Source of the DNA: an uncultured Carboxylicivirga sp.
GTDB taxonomy: Bacteria > Bacteroidota > Bacteroidia > Bacteroidales > Marinilabiliaceae
Assembly (NCBI GenBank): GCA_947503525.1
Contig: CANNEA010000007.1
Span: 248,001 to 312,000, forward strand
DNA: 64,000 bases
Direction of reading: 5' to 3'
Part shown: positions 18,165-27,332 of the stretch, piece after piece
Position numbering within the stretch: the stretch's first letter is position 1
How the letters are laid out: each line of letters starts with the position of its first letter
The notes under the pieces: generated by a model
The model's database searches: none
What the model saw: only the letters and a program-made list of their open reading frames with translations
Told to the model about the DNA's origin: nothing
Position numbers and translations under genes: made by a program

Positions 18165-19469
18165 CTATCCTAGAAATAAATCTGAAAATTCTTGTTCAAA
18201 AAAGAATTCCTGCTGATTAAATGCCGGTTTAAGATCATCCATCCACACGGCTTTTGTATCGTACTTAGCAAAAAATGGTCGAGCCACCCAATCACTGTTT
18301 CTACCTTGAATAAACTCAAGAACAAAAGCTTTTTCTCCTTTAATCTCAGCCACTCCAACCACACGCACTTTACCTGGAGTACATGACATACTTGGTCCAC
18401 GTACTGTACGACAAATTCCACTTACTTTTGTGTAAGCTTTTTGGAAAATCTCCCATGCATTAGCCAGGCTAACACCAAAATATTTTTGTGCTCCTGTATC
18501 ACGGGCAATAAACATATAATAAGGGATCAAACCTAAATCAACCTGCTTTTGCCACATTGTAGACCAAACCTCAGGCTTAGCATTAATATGGTTAAGCAAT
18601 GGCGATTGCGTTCTGATTTGGGCTCCAGTTGCTCTGATTTTCTTTATAGCCTGCTGAACAGCTTCAGTCTCCAACTCACGATAGTGGTTAAAGTGTGCCA
18701 TAAAAGCTAAAGACAATCCGGCGTCTGTTACCTTTTTAAAGGCACCTAAAACGGTTTCAGAATCTTCATCTGTTAAATAACGGTATGGCCAAAATCCTAA
18801 TGTTTTCGAACCAATGCGGATATTTCTTAAATGTGGTATATCAGCATCTATAATCGCTGATAGATATTCATCCAATAATTTACCTTTCATTACCATAGGA
18901 TCTCCACCGGTAATTAAAAGATCAGTGATTTCGGGATGCTCACGAAGATAGCCTATCACATAGTCTATTTCTTTCATCGCAAACTTCTTCTCATCCATAT
19001 TGGTGAACTGAGGCCAGCGGAAACAAAAGGTACAGAATGCATGACAAGTCTGCCCTTGAGCCGGAAAAAACAACATGGTTTCGTTATACTTATGCTGAAC
19101 TCCGGTTAATTTAACACCATCCAACTCTGGAACATTGTATTCCATTTGTCCAGCTGGATGAGGATTTAATTTCGCGCGAATCTTATTAGCCTCTTCCTTT
19201 ATGCTAGCTTTATCGGCCCCACTTTTCAACACCTCAGCCATGTGATTATAATCCTCAAGGTCAAGCATGCCCTTTTGAGGAAAGTTAAGGATGAATATTG
19301 GATCTTCTTTATAGTTATTCCAATCAATTAATTCATCTACAACATAGCTATTGGTTTTAAATGGAAGTACGGTACCAACCACTTCAATGCTAAATCTATC
19401 TTCCTCAGATAATCTCTCTATTTGTGGTATTTGTCGATAATTGTGCAGCGCATAAATTCTATACTTCAT
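18165..19469 (-). CDS. KamA-family radical SAM enzyme (paralogue 1)
   Basis: 434 residues from ATG 19469. I prefer this start to ATG 19475 because the paralogue at 56226 aligns from its MK, and AAGGA sits at proper spacing before 19469. The radical SAM cluster motif CHAFCTFC (Cys 142, 146, 149) and ITGGDPMV follow the fold of lysine 2,3-aminomutase, as do AHFNHYRE and QSPLLNHIN. The family combines a 4Fe-4S cluster, SAM and PLP to move an amino group. Unlike true lysine aminomutase, which has a glycine-rich PGGGGK loop carrying the PLP lysine, this protein has only SCTPGKV, so substrate and perhaps chemistry differ. Single-gene unit with its own promoter and terminator. Confidence 0.85.
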   Translation of the reverse strand: MKYRIYALHNYRQIPQIERLSEEDRFSIEVVGTVLPFKTNSYVVDELIDWNNYKEDPIFILNFPQKGMLDLEDYNHMAEVLKSGADKASIKEEANKIRAKLNPHPAGQMEYNVPELDGVKLTGVQHKYNETMLFFPAQGQTCHAFCTFCFRWPQFTNMDEKKFAMKEIDYVIGYLREHPEITDLLITGGDPMVMKGKLLDEYLSAIIDADIPHLRNIRIGSKTLGFWPYRYLTDEDSETVLGAFKKVTDAGLSLAFMAHFNHYRELETEAVQQAIKKIRATGAQIRTQSPLLNHINAKPEVWSTMWQKQVDLGLIPYYMFIARDTGAQKYFGVSLANAWEIFQKAYTKVSGICRTVRGPSMSCTPGKVRVVGVAEIKGEKAFVLEFIQGRNSDWVARPFFAKYDTKAVWMDDLKPAFNQQEFFFEQEFSDLFLG

Positions 19470-19622
19470 AGGCATTTCCTTTTGTTTTTTGTTGATTCGG
19501 CAATGTGCTCGGAACTAACAGGTTTAACTAAGCAGTGATCAATTAATGAATACTGTAAATGTCACGATTACAGCTAAATGATCTCCTGTTTGGGACGTAT
19601 TCTTAGCATCTAATACGTTGCG

Positions 19623-19653
19623 CAAAAGTACTATAAAATAAGGACATATCAAA
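19623..19653 (-). promoter_or_regulatory. Consensus promoter of the first kamA-like gene
   Basis: Minus strand TTTG (19653-19650), exactly 19 bases, TACTTTTG (19630-19623): a perfect match to the Bacteroidota TTTG-N19-TAnnTTTG promoter. Transcription should begin near 19616, leaving a leader of about 145 bases in which I see no riboswitch-like structure. Confidence 0.75.
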
Positions 19654-19756
19654 ATGCATTGCTTTCAATCAGTAAGTCACACATAAGACTGATAAACAAT
19701 ACATAAAAGAGAGATTAAGTAAATGTTAAATCTTATCCCCTTACGATTAACACAAT

Positions 19757-21175
19757 TTAACGAATTAGTTCCGCTCGATTGGTATCTAACTTAAGAAAAA
19801 CAAACAATAAAAGAGTAAACCCCCATAAAGAAGAGCCTCCATAGCTAAAAAAAGGTAATGGAATTCCAATTACAGGTGCCAGACCAATGGTCATTCCAAT
19901 ATTAATTGCAAAATGAAAGAAGAAAATTGCGGCAACGCCATAGCCATAAACCCGACTAAAACTGGAATGTTGCTTTTCAGCTAAATAAAGTAAACGTAAC
20001 AATAAGAATACGAAAAGAATGACAACTATTGTAGATCCCAGAAAGCCCCACTCTTCGCCAACTGTACAGAAAATAAAATCGGTACTCTGTTCAGGAACAA
20101 AATCAAATTTGGTTTGAGTTCCTTCCAAAAAACCCTTTCCCGCAATTCCACCCGAGCCAATAGCGATTTTAGATTGATTCACGTTGTATCCCGCACCCAG
20201 TGGATCATGTTCCAATCCTAACAATACATTAATTCGGGTACGCTGATAATGCGATAAAACTTCTTCAAAAAAGTAATCTGCAGTTAATGTCAATGCGATG
20301 GCACTCCATAATATCAGCATATAAGTGGGAATCATTCGAAACGAACGCTTAATAAAAGATGTTGATACTAAATAAACTGAAGCCACCAATACGCCGGGAA
20401 TCAATAGAAATTCCGTGTCCCAATCAGCTTCCATAGCATATCGGACCGCATAGCCTATACCAAAACTCACCAATGTTATTAATATGGGGATCAGCAATTC
20501 CTTTCGCAATCCTCTCATGTACAACAATACAAGCAATCCCATTAAGATGAGTCCTATAATTGTAGCATTAGGCACCATTAATGTGAGTGTGACAACCACG
20601 GCTGATATTAGACCAAAAACCAAAATATAAGGTGTTAATCCCTCTCGGTAGAAAACCAAAATAAACACGCCGTAAACTAAGGCAGAACCTGTATCATTTT
20701 GCAATAGAATAAGAAGTATTGGAAATAACAATAAGGCTCCGGCGCGCAATACATCGCTGAAGCGCTTAAACGAGAAGCCATAACGGCTTAATGCTCGCGC
20801 TACGGCCAGATTTGTGGCTACTTTACACAGTTCTGCAGGCTGAAATCGGATTGGCCCTATCTCAAACCATGACTTGGCACCATTAATCTCCTTACCAAAT
20901 AACAATACTAATATTAGGAGGAATATTGTAAGGCCATAAAATATGTATGAAAACTCAACGTAAAACTTACTATCCGTAATGAGTATTACGCCTATAAAAA
21001 ACAAAGACAAACCGATCCAGATCAATTGTTTAAAGTATTCTTTACCTGTATCGAAAAAAACCGGATTTTCAGGATTAAAATTAGCGGCATAGATACTTAT
21101 CCAACCAAAACCAACCAATAATGCATAAAGCAAAACAGTTACCCAATCTATATTTTTAAACTGCTTACTGGCCAT
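19757..21175 (-). CDS. rodA: RodA, SEDS peptidoglycan glycosyltransferase
   Basis: 472 residues from ATG 21175 (MASKQFKNIDWVTVLLYALL). A longer reading from 21241 would add 22 residues unlike the family and overlap mrdA more deeply. It polymerises lipid II into glycan strands during side-wall growth together with PBP2. About ten membrane segments and SEDS motifs are visible: FRFQPAELCKVATNLAVARALSRYG, QNDTGSALVYGVF, and near the C-terminus GSGGIAGKGFLEGTQTKFDFVPEQSTDFIFCTVGEEWGFLG and PLPFFSYGGSS. It is the last gene of the purH-mre-mrdA-rodA operon, its ATG overlapping the mrdA stop by 11 bases, which suggests translational coupling. It is longer than E. coli RodA because of an extra loop region around 200-300, normal in Bacteroidota. 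Confidence 0.95.
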   Translation of the reverse strand: MASKQFKNIDWVTVLLYALLVGFGWISIYAANFNPENPVFFDTGKEYFKQLIWIGLSLFFIGVILITDSKFYVEFSYIFYGLTIFLLILVLLFGKEINGAKSWFEIGPIRFQPAELCKVATNLAVARALSRYGFSFKRFSDVLRAGALLLFPILLILLQNDTGSALVYGVFILVFYREGLTPYILVFGLISAVVVTLTLMVPNATIIGLILMGLLVLLYMRGLRKELLIPILITLVSFGIGYAVRYAMEADWDTEFLLIPGVLVASVYLVSTSFIKRSFRMIPTYMLILWSAIALTLTADYFFEEVLSHYQRTRINVLLGLEHDPLGAGYNVNQSKIAIGSGGIAGKGFLEGTQTKFDFVPEQSTDFIFCTVGEEWGFLGSTIVVILFVFLLLRLLYLAEKQHSSFSRVYGYGVAAIFFFHFAINIGMTIGLAPVIGIPLPFFSYGGSSLWGFTLLLFVFLKLDTNRAELIR

Positions 21176-22997
21176 TGATAAAGTCTCCTTCCAACATCTT
21201 TTTCTCGTAATACTTATGCCTTTTCGGAATTTCTCCGGCAATATATTTTTCCATCAACAAAGTGGCAATTGGCGCCGCCCATGTACTACCATAACCTGCA
21301 TTTTCCACAATTACACTAATCGCAATCTTAGGATTCTCCCTTGGTGCAAAGGCAATGAAAACAGAATGATCATCACCAAATGGATTTTCAACCGTACCTG
21401 TTTTACCACACATTGTAATACTATCATTTTTATAATAACGAGCGGTGCCTATCTCCCCATCGTATACATCACCCATTCCCCGAATTACTTCATCTAAATT
21501 TTCCGGTTCGATGGTAGTACTTATCTGAGTAGTATAATTATCTGCCAGTGATCGGTTTTCAATCTGTTTAACCAGGTGTGGTGCAAAATAATGCCCACGG
21601 TTAGCGAATATTGAAGCTTCATTGGCCATTTGAAGTGGCGTGACCAGAAGCTCACCCTGTCCGATGGCCAATGAACGAACAGTAATGGCACGCCAATGAT
21701 TTTCACCATAAATATTATCATACAAACTGATATGAGGCACATTACCTTTTATCTCATAGGGCAAATCAATCCCCAAACGTTCACCAAAACCAAAACTCTT
21801 CACATGATCATACCATAGTTTGTAGCCTTCACGCGTATTCCGTCCTCCTCCTTCAAGGGTATAACGAAAAGCGCCATAAAAAAACGGATTACAAGAGGTT
21901 TCAATTGCTCCATGCGCTTCAATTGGAGTGCGGTGATGGTGCGTACAACGAATTGGTGATGACAATGGTCCATCACAATCGAACTTAGTATATTCATTAA
22001 TCGATTTGCTTTGCAAGGCAATGGCTGCATTAACCAGTTTAAATGCTGACCCGGGCGAATATGTTCCTTGAAGAGCCCTATTGTTAAGTGGTTTAAGAGA
22101 ATCACTGGCCAAATTTAAAAAGCCTTCTCCTCGCTTTCGTCCAACCAATACCGAAGGATCGTAACCGGGTGCTGAAACAAAACTTAATATTTCGCCGGTA
22201 GAAGGCTCAATGGCCACTATACTGCCAATTTTATTTTGCATTAACTGCTCAGCATACTCTTGCAGTTCAATGTCCAGAGATAAGGTAAGATTGTTACCTG
22301 CTATGGCGGCCGTATCATATCGTCCTTCACGAAAAGCGCCTTTGTCGCGACCGTGGACATCCACCATCACAAATTTATTACCTTTCCTACCCCTTAATTC
22401 TTTTTCGTAGGTTAACTCTATGCCACTAATTCCAACATAATCACCCTTGGAATAATAAGCATCCTTGTCCAATCTGGATTGCCCTACCTCCCCGAGATAA
22501 CCAAGTACATGTGCAGCCAGAGGATACTCATATTTTCGTACCGAACGTCCCTGCACGAAAAACCCTTTGAACTTATATAACTTCTCCTGAAACCGTCCAT
22601 AGCTTTCTGCAGATAGCTGCTTATAGAAGACTGAAGGTTTATAGGAGGAAATTTTACGGCTTTTAATGTTTTTGCGCATCTCCACAAACATGGCCCGTAG
22701 ATCTTCAATTTGTATATCCAATGATTGACAGAAATCGATAGAGTCGAAGGGCACAATATCGCGTGGCACCACCATAATATCGTACACGGCCTGATTCGAA
22801 ACCAGAAGTTTTCCATTCCGATCGTATACCAATCCTCTTGAAGGGAATTGTGTTACTTTACGCCGGGTATTACTTTCTGCAGATAGTTTGTACGAAGGGT
22901 CATAGACTTGAAGAACAAAAAGCTTGCTTATAAACATCAATCCAACACCAAGCATAATTGATGCAATCAGCAAAGTACGATTGTTGATTCCTCCCAC
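21165..22997 (-). CDS. mrdA: Penicillin-binding protein 2 (elongasome transpeptidase)
   Basis: 610 residues. One N-terminal membrane anchor (~8-30), a PBP dimerisation/pedestal domain (~45-210, RRKVTQFPSRGLVYDRNGKLL; GDYVGISGIELTYE), then the transpeptidase domain with SxxK (Ser-317, PGSAFK), SxN (Ser-368-Cys-Asn-370) and KTG (Lys-532, CGKTGTVE). It cross-links peptidoglycan in the periplasm as partner of RodA, encoded directly downstream with overlap. It starts three bases after mreD. All catalytic motifs are intact and length is normal. Confidence 0.96.
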   Translation of the reverse strand: MGGINNRTLLIASIMLGVGLMFISKLFVLQVYDPSYKLSAESNTRRKVTQFPSRGLVYDRNGKLLVSNQAVYDIMVVPRDIVPFDSIDFCQSLDIQIEDLRAMFVEMRKNIKSRKISSYKPSVFYKQLSAESYGRFQEKLYKFKGFFVQGRSVRKYEYPLAAHVLGYLGEVGQSRLDKDAYYSKGDYVGISGIELTYEKELRGRKGNKFVMVDVHGRDKGAFREGRYDTAAIAGNNLTLSLDIELQEYAEQLMQNKIGSIVAIEPSTGEILSFVSAPGYDPSVLVGRKRGEGFLNLASDSLKPLNNRALQGTYSPGSAFKLVNAAIALQSKSINEYTKFDCDGPLSSPIRCTHHHRTPIEAHGAIETSCNPFFYGAFRYTLEGGGRNTREGYKLWYDHVKSFGFGERLGIDLPYEIKGNVPHISLYDNIYGENHWRAITVRSLAIGQGELLVTPLQMANEASIFANRGHYFAPHLVKQIENRSLADNYTTQISTTIEPENLDEVIRGMGDVYDGEIGTARYYKNDSITMCGKTGTVENPFGDDHSVFIAFAPRENPKIAISVIVENAGYGSTWAAPIATLLMEKYIAGEIPKRHKYYEKKMLEGDFINGQ

Positions 22998-23000
22998 GCT

Positions 23001-23519
23001 CTATCTCCCCCTGTTTTTACCCCGGCTAAAGAGCTGAGAAATAAAAATTAAAATCATTGTAAATCCAACGCTGGCAAATACACGCCATAGTGTTGAGAAG
23101 AAATGGGTTACTGAAAATACTTCAACGTAAAACAGAACCAAATGATGAGCAAATACTAAAATTAAGGCGTACCTCAGAAACCATCCCGTTCCGTAAAAAC
23201 TCATGGTTGGCAGAGTGCCAGGCTGATAATCATCACGAGGTGCAAAGGCACGCAGAATATATGGTCGGATAAAGGCCATAAAAACCGTGGCTGAAGCATG
23301 CATACCCATGGTATTACTAAAAACATCTATACTAAATCCACTGGCAAATGCCAATAGTAACAATAACCATCCCGGTGTTTCAAACGGCAGGGTGATGATA
23401 AACAATACATATAAATAAGGATTAACAAACCCACTGAATTGTATATTATTTAAGACCAACACCTGGACAAGCATCAAAAAAAAGAAATTGAATATATATC
23501 GTGGCAAGTAACTAATCAT
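23001..23519 (-). CDS. mreD: Rod shape-determining protein MreD
   Basis: 172 residues with five or so membrane segments (YIFNFFFLMLVQVLVL; YLYVLFIITLPF; WLLLLLAFASGFSIDVFSN; ALILVFAHHLVLFYVE; VGFTMILIFISQLF). GFSIDVFSNTMGMHA is the typical MreD motif. It bridges MreC with the rest of the elongasome in the inner membrane. The start overlaps the end of mreC by eight bases and the stop lies three bases before mrdA. MreD is poorly conserved, so position in the operon is the strongest evidence. Confidence 0.93.
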   Translation of the reverse strand: MISYLPRYIFNFFFLMLVQVLVLNNIQFSGFVNPYLYVLFIITLPFETPGWLLLLLAFASGFSIDVFSNTMGMHASATVFMAFIRPYILRAFAPRDDYQPGTLPTMSFYGTGWFLRYALILVFAHHLVLFYVEVFSVTHFFSTLWRVFASVGFTMILIFISQLFSRGKNRGR

Positions 23520-24342
23520 TCTCTGTCTCGTTTTCCAGGTTCAACTGCTCTTGCTTAAGTGGATGTCCTATTACCTCAACGTAGGTCAGGTTCTTAAAAT
23601 CCACTGATAATTTCACTTTAATCTCAAAAAAGCTCTCACCTTCATTCAGGTTCACCTCATCCACATGGCCAATTAAAATGTCGCCGGGAAAAATAGATGA
23701 ATAACCACTGGTTACAATCAAATCACCAACTTTCACATTGGCATGACGAGGTATCTCATTCAGGTAGGCATATTGATAATTGGAGCCATCCCACTCCAGT
23801 GCACCAAAATAACCCGATGACTTTAACTTAGCTGAAACCTTTAGTCGTGTATTCAGAATAGAGATTACCGTTGAATAATTATCGGAGATATTTTTCACTA
23901 TCCCAACTACACCTCTGGAGGATATCACTCCCATTTCGGCTTCTAAACCATGATTCCGTCCTTTATTTAAAGTAATGTAATTAAAACGTTTATTCGACGA
24001 ATTATTAATCACCTTAGCAGCACGATAGATATATTCCTGCTGACTTAAGCTATCAAATACCAAATTAAAATAATCGCGTGAAGCTTTAAAGGACTCCGGC
24101 AATCGACTCCGCAGATAGGCATTTTCTTGAGCCAACTCCCTGTTTACCTGACGAAGCATCAGGTATTCGGCACCATTACTATAACTATCGTAAAGTCCAC
24201 CACTAACATTGTTGGAGGATGACATAAAAACAGATCGTTGATAGGAATTGTAGTTGACAACCAACAATAAGGAAACCAATTCTATAATCACAAAAAGTAT
24301 TACAAAATGATTCTTGAGTATAAAACGAATAAAACTTCTCAT
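23512..24342 (-). CDS. mreC: Rod shape-determining protein MreC
   Basis: 276 residues: an N-terminal membrane segment (~12-30), a coiled coil (~60-85, LRQVNRELAQENAYLRSRL), and the periplasmic beta domains (~110-265, VINNSSNKRFNYITLNKGRNHGLEAEMGVISSRGVVGIV; VGDLIVTSGYSSIFPGDILIGHV). It scaffolds PBP2 and activates the elongasome. It lies between mreB and mreD in the operon and overlaps mreD by eight bases. The 82-base gap to mreB contains a strong hairpin. Confidence 0.95.
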   Translation of the reverse strand: MRSFIRFILKNHFVILFVIIELVSLLLVVNYNSYQRSVFMSSSNNVSGGLYDSYSNGAEYLMLRQVNRELAQENAYLRSRLPESFKASRDYFNLVFDSLSQQEYIYRAAKVINNSSNKRFNYITLNKGRNHGLEAEMGVISSRGVVGIVKNISDNYSTVISILNTRLKVSAKLKSSGYFGALEWDGSNYQYAYLNEIPRHANVKVGDLIVTSGYSSIFPGDILIGHVDEVNLNEGESFFEIKVKLSVDFKNLTYVEVIGHPLKQEQLNLENETEND

Positions 24343-24375
24343 TCTTCGTTAATCGGTTTCCTGGGGTTTATAACG

Positions 24376-24410
24376 CAACTGCCTTACAATTATTATTTGT
24401 AAGGCAGTTG
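24376..24410. repeat. 14-bp perfect hairpin between mreB and mreC
   Basis: CAACTGCCTTACAA (24376-24389), seven-base loop, TTGTAAGGCAGTTG (24397-24410). On the transcribed minus strand it is not followed by a U-tract, so it is not a classical terminator and may be a processing or mRNA-stability element within the operon. Confidence 0.7.
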
Positions 24411-24424
24411 TATGTTATGCTTTT

Positions 24425-25450
24425 TTATTTGATAAGGTATGGTAATACCCTGTGACGATTTTTTAATGCGATACCTGTTCCACGAGCTACGGCATGCAAT
24501 GGATCCTCAGCAATGTGGAATGGAATATTGATTTTATCCGACAGACGTTTATCCAATCCGCGTAATAAAGCACCACCACCAGCTAAGAAAATACCATTCT
24601 TAACAATGTCGCTATACAACTCAGGAGGTGTTTGCTCCAAGGCTGATAGTACGGCAGTCTCTATCTTTGAAATTGACTTCTCCAAACAATGCGAAATTTC
24701 CTGATATGAAACAGGCACTTCAATTGGAAGAGCGGTCATCTGATTAGGTCCTTGAACAATAAAGTCCTCAGGTGGCGTTTCTAACTCCGGTAATGCCGAT
24801 CCAACCTGAATCTTGATTTCCTCTGCAGTACGCTCACCAACTTTAATGTTGTGTTGACGACGCATATATTCCATGATATCGGCCGTTAAATCATCACCGG
24901 CAATACGGATAGATTTATTAGTAACAATACCACCCAATGAAATTACAGCAATCTCGGTAGTACCACCACCTATATCCACCACCATATTTCCTTCCGGTGC
25001 TTCCACATCAAGGCCAATTCCAAGGGCGGCTGCCATTGGTTCGTAAATCATGTGTACTTCACGACCACCAGCATGCTCCGACGAGTCACGTACAGCACGT
25101 ATTTCTACTTCTGTACTTCCCGATGGAATACAAATAACCATGGTTAATGATGGCGTAAACATCTTCGACTTTTTATTGATCATCTTGATCATACCACGAA
25201 TCATTTGCTCCGCAGCGTTAAAGTCGGCAATTACACCATCACGTAAAGGGCGGATGGTATAAATATTATCATGCGTTTTACCATGCATTTGGCGCGCACG
25301 TTCACCTATCGCTTCCAGCTTATCCGTCTTACGATTAAGAGCTACAATTGACGGCTCATCCACAACGATTTTCTCGCCATGTATAATGATCGTATTAGCT
25401 GTTCCAAGGTCAATGGCAATTTCTTGCGATAAGAATGAAAATAGTCCCAT
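24425..25450 (-). CDS. mreB: Rod shape-determining protein MreB
   Basis: 341 residues, normal length. Actin-like ATPase that forms membrane-bound filaments and positions the elongasome. Phosphate-1 motif IAIDLGTANTIIIH, DGVIADFNAAEQMIRGMI, MVVDIGGGTTEIAVISLGGIV (phosphate 2) and GIFLAGGGALLRGLDKRLS (adenosine motif) are intact, and the N-terminal MGLFSFLSQ can act as the amphipathic membrane helix. It starts 12 bases after purH, so it is presumably transcribed from the purH promoter. Confidence 0.97.
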   Translation of the reverse strand: MGLFSFLSQEIAIDLGTANTIIIHGEKIVVDEPSIVALNRKTDKLEAIGERARQMHGKTHDNIYTIRPLRDGVIADFNAAEQMIRGMIKMINKKSKMFTPSLTMVICIPSGSTEVEIRAVRDSSEHAGGREVHMIYEPMAAALGIGLDVEAPEGNMVVDIGGGTTEIAVISLGGIVTNKSIRIAGDDLTADIMEYMRRQHNIKVGERTAEEIKIQVGSALPELETPPEDFIVQGPNQMTALPIEVPVSYQEISHCLEKSISKIETAVLSALEQTPPELYSDIVKNGIFLAGGGALLRGLDKRLSDKINIPFHIAEDPLHAVARGTGIALKNRHRVLPYLIK

Positions 25451-25462
25451 CCACTTAGTATT

Positions 25463-27043
25463 TTAATGTTTAAAATGTCTTTTTCCTGTAAATATCATGG
25501 CCATGTCAAACTCATTACAAGCTTCAATAACCTCATCATCGCGAATACTTCCGCCCGGCTCAACAATGTACTTAACGCCATATTCGTTGGCTGCTTCAAT
25601 ACTATCGCGGAAAGGGAAGAATGCATCTGAAATAACTACTGAGTTGGCAATATCAACACCTTCTTTCAGATTGAAACGAGGCATTGTTAAATGACGCATA
25701 CTATCCAGACGGTTTGGCTGTCCCATACCTGCTCCGGTTAACCAGAATGAGCCATCAGCATTCTCAGTTACAACAGCAATGGCATTACTCTTTAAATGCT
25801 TACATGCCGTGATGCCAAATTTAGCCAACTCCATTTTAGTAGCATCAAATTGCTTTTCAGTTACATTTTTGAATTCGCTATCAACACCTTCATCTTCGTC
25901 CTGAACCAAAATGCCACCACTTACCGATCGAATCAGTTTTTCTCCGGTGATTTCATTTTTGATTGGAGTCTCCAACACACGTAAATTTTTCTTCTTCCCA
26001 AAAACTTCCAATGCTTCAGGTGTATATTCAGGTGCAATAATGATCTCAACAAAACGCTTGGCAAACCAGCTTGCTATTTCTCCCGTAACAGTACCGGTAA
26101 AGCAAATAATTCCTCCAAAAGCAGAGATTGGATCTCCAGCCCAGGCCAATTCCAATGACTTCATAATATCATTAGTTACAGCCAATCCGCAAGGATTTAG
26201 GTGCTTCACTACCGAAACAGCATGTTTTCCCTCAATATGTGTTACCGAGTGATAGGCATCGCTTGCTGCTTTCCAGGCTGCATCAGCATCCAACATATTG
26301 TTATACGAAAGTGCCTTACCCTGCAATACATCGGCATTAGCCAGGGATGCTCCTTCTTTGGCATTGTTAAACTTATAAACGGTTGCTTTTTGATGTGGGT
26401 TTTCACCATAACGCAATACTTCGCCATTGTTAAGGCTAATGCGTTCCATATCGTCCTTATCCTTATTAAAGAAATTGGAGATGGCCGAATCGTAGTGCGA
26501 AGACACTCCAAAAGCAGCTGCCGCAAATTTAAAACGATCATCCAATGAAGATTCTCCGTTTTGTTCTTTAAGAATAGCTAGTAAATCAGCATACTGATCT
26601 TTGGATGGAACGATGATTACATCCTTATAATTTTTAGCAGCACCTCTGATTAAAGAAATTCCACCTATATCAATTTTTTCAATGATATCCTGAAGCGGAG
26701 CTCCTGAAGCCACAGTAGCTTCGAAAGGATATAAATCAACGATAATCAAATCAATTTCAGGAATGTCATATTCAGCCAACTGCTTTAAGTCACCTTCATT
26801 ATCGCGACGCGCCAATATTCCACCAAAAACTTTTGGGTGAAGCGTTTTAACACGACCACCTAATATAGATGGATAAGATGTTAAATCCTCAACGCGCTCA
26901 CAAGGCACTTCTAATCCTTCGATAAAAGCCTGTGTACCTCCAGTTGAATAAATAGTAACTCCTTGTGCATGAAGTGTGCGAATAATTTCATCCAAACCAT
27001 CTTTATGAAAGACGGAAACCAATGCCGATTTGATTTTTTTCAT
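25463..27043 (-). CDS. purH: Bifunctional AICAR transformylase / IMP cyclohydrolase
   Basis: 526 residues. The N-terminal MGS-like IMP cyclohydrolase domain (~1-150; SALVSVFHKDGLDEIIRTL, YSTGGT, GGRVKTLHPKVFGGILAR) and the AICAR transformylase domain (~200-526; VVKHLNPCG, DPISAFGGII) are both complete. It catalyses the last two steps of IMP synthesis in the cytoplasm. It is the first gene of the six-gene operon with mreB-mreC-mreD-mrdA-rodA, an arrangement known in Bacteroidota and linking purine synthesis genes to cell-wall genes at transcription level. Confidence 0.97.
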   Translation of the reverse strand: MKKIKSALVSVFHKDGLDEIIRTLHAQGVTIYSTGGTQAFIEGLEVPCERVEDLTSYPSILGGRVKTLHPKVFGGILARRDNEGDLKQLAEYDIPEIDLIIVDLYPFEATVASGAPLQDIIEKIDIGGISLIRGAAKNYKDVIIVPSKDQYADLLAILKEQNGESSLDDRFKFAAAAFGVSSHYDSAISNFFNKDKDDMERISLNNGEVLRYGENPHQKATVYKFNNAKEGASLANADVLQGKALSYNNMLDADAAWKAASDAYHSVTHIEGKHAVSVVKHLNPCGLAVTNDIMKSLELAWAGDPISAFGGIICFTGTVTGEIASWFAKRFVEIIIAPEYTPEALEVFGKKKNLRVLETPIKNEITGEKLIRSVSGGILVQDEDEGVDSEFKNVTEKQFDATKMELAKFGITACKHLKSNAIAVVTENADGSFWLTGAGMGQPNRLDSMRHLTMPRFNLKEGVDIANSVVISDAFFPFRDSIEAANEYGVKYIVEPGGSIRDDEVIEACNEFDMAMIFTGKRHFKH

Positions 27044-27183
27044 TCGTATTTTTTTGTTTTTATATCCCGATACTATCGGAATTGAACACTCATAAAGATG
27101 GCACTACTCCATTATCAAAATGAAAAAGGCTAACTAAATGGGCGTTTCAAGGTATTAATTTATATTCAATTAGTTCTTTCTCG

Positions 27184-27214
27184 CAAAAATAAGAAAATAA
27201 GCACACTTGACAAG
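27184..27214 (-). promoter_or_regulatory. Promoter of the purH-mre-rodA operon
   Basis: Minus strand CTTG (27214-27211), 19 bases, TATTTTTG (27191-27184): one mismatch to TTTG-N19-TAnnTTTG. Start would be near 27177, with a leader of about 130 bases. No purine riboswitch structure was recognised in the leader. Confidence 0.6.
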
Positions 27215-27263
27215 GTACGTCAAGCATTTAAATTAAGTTACTATTTATTGCAGTTTTATGCGA

Positions 27264-27315
27264 TAAAAAAGGAACGGTTCTTTCAAAATTAACTTCTTTG
27301 AAAGAACCGTTCCTT
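27264..27315 (-). terminator. Terminator of the S9 peptidase gene
   Basis: A perfect 19-bp stem (arms 27269-27287 and 27297-27315, core GGAACGGTTCTTTC) with a nine-base loop, followed on the minus strand by TTTTTT. It lies 17 bases after the peptidase stop and insulates it from the purH promoter. Confidence 0.9.
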
Positions 27316-27332
27316 ACTTTATACTTTCCAAT

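Noticed and set aside
18165-19469. Calling this gene lysine 2,3-aminomutase outright
   Set aside because: The glycine-rich PLP loop and HFR motif of the characterised enzyme are missing, so only family membership is supported.
24376-24410. Rho-independent terminator between mreB and mreC
   Set aside because: On the transcribed strand no U-tract follows the stem, and the downstream genes need read-through.
25911-26548. Plus-strand ORFs opposite purH
   Set aside because: purH is unmistakable on the minus strand; these frames are antisense shadows.
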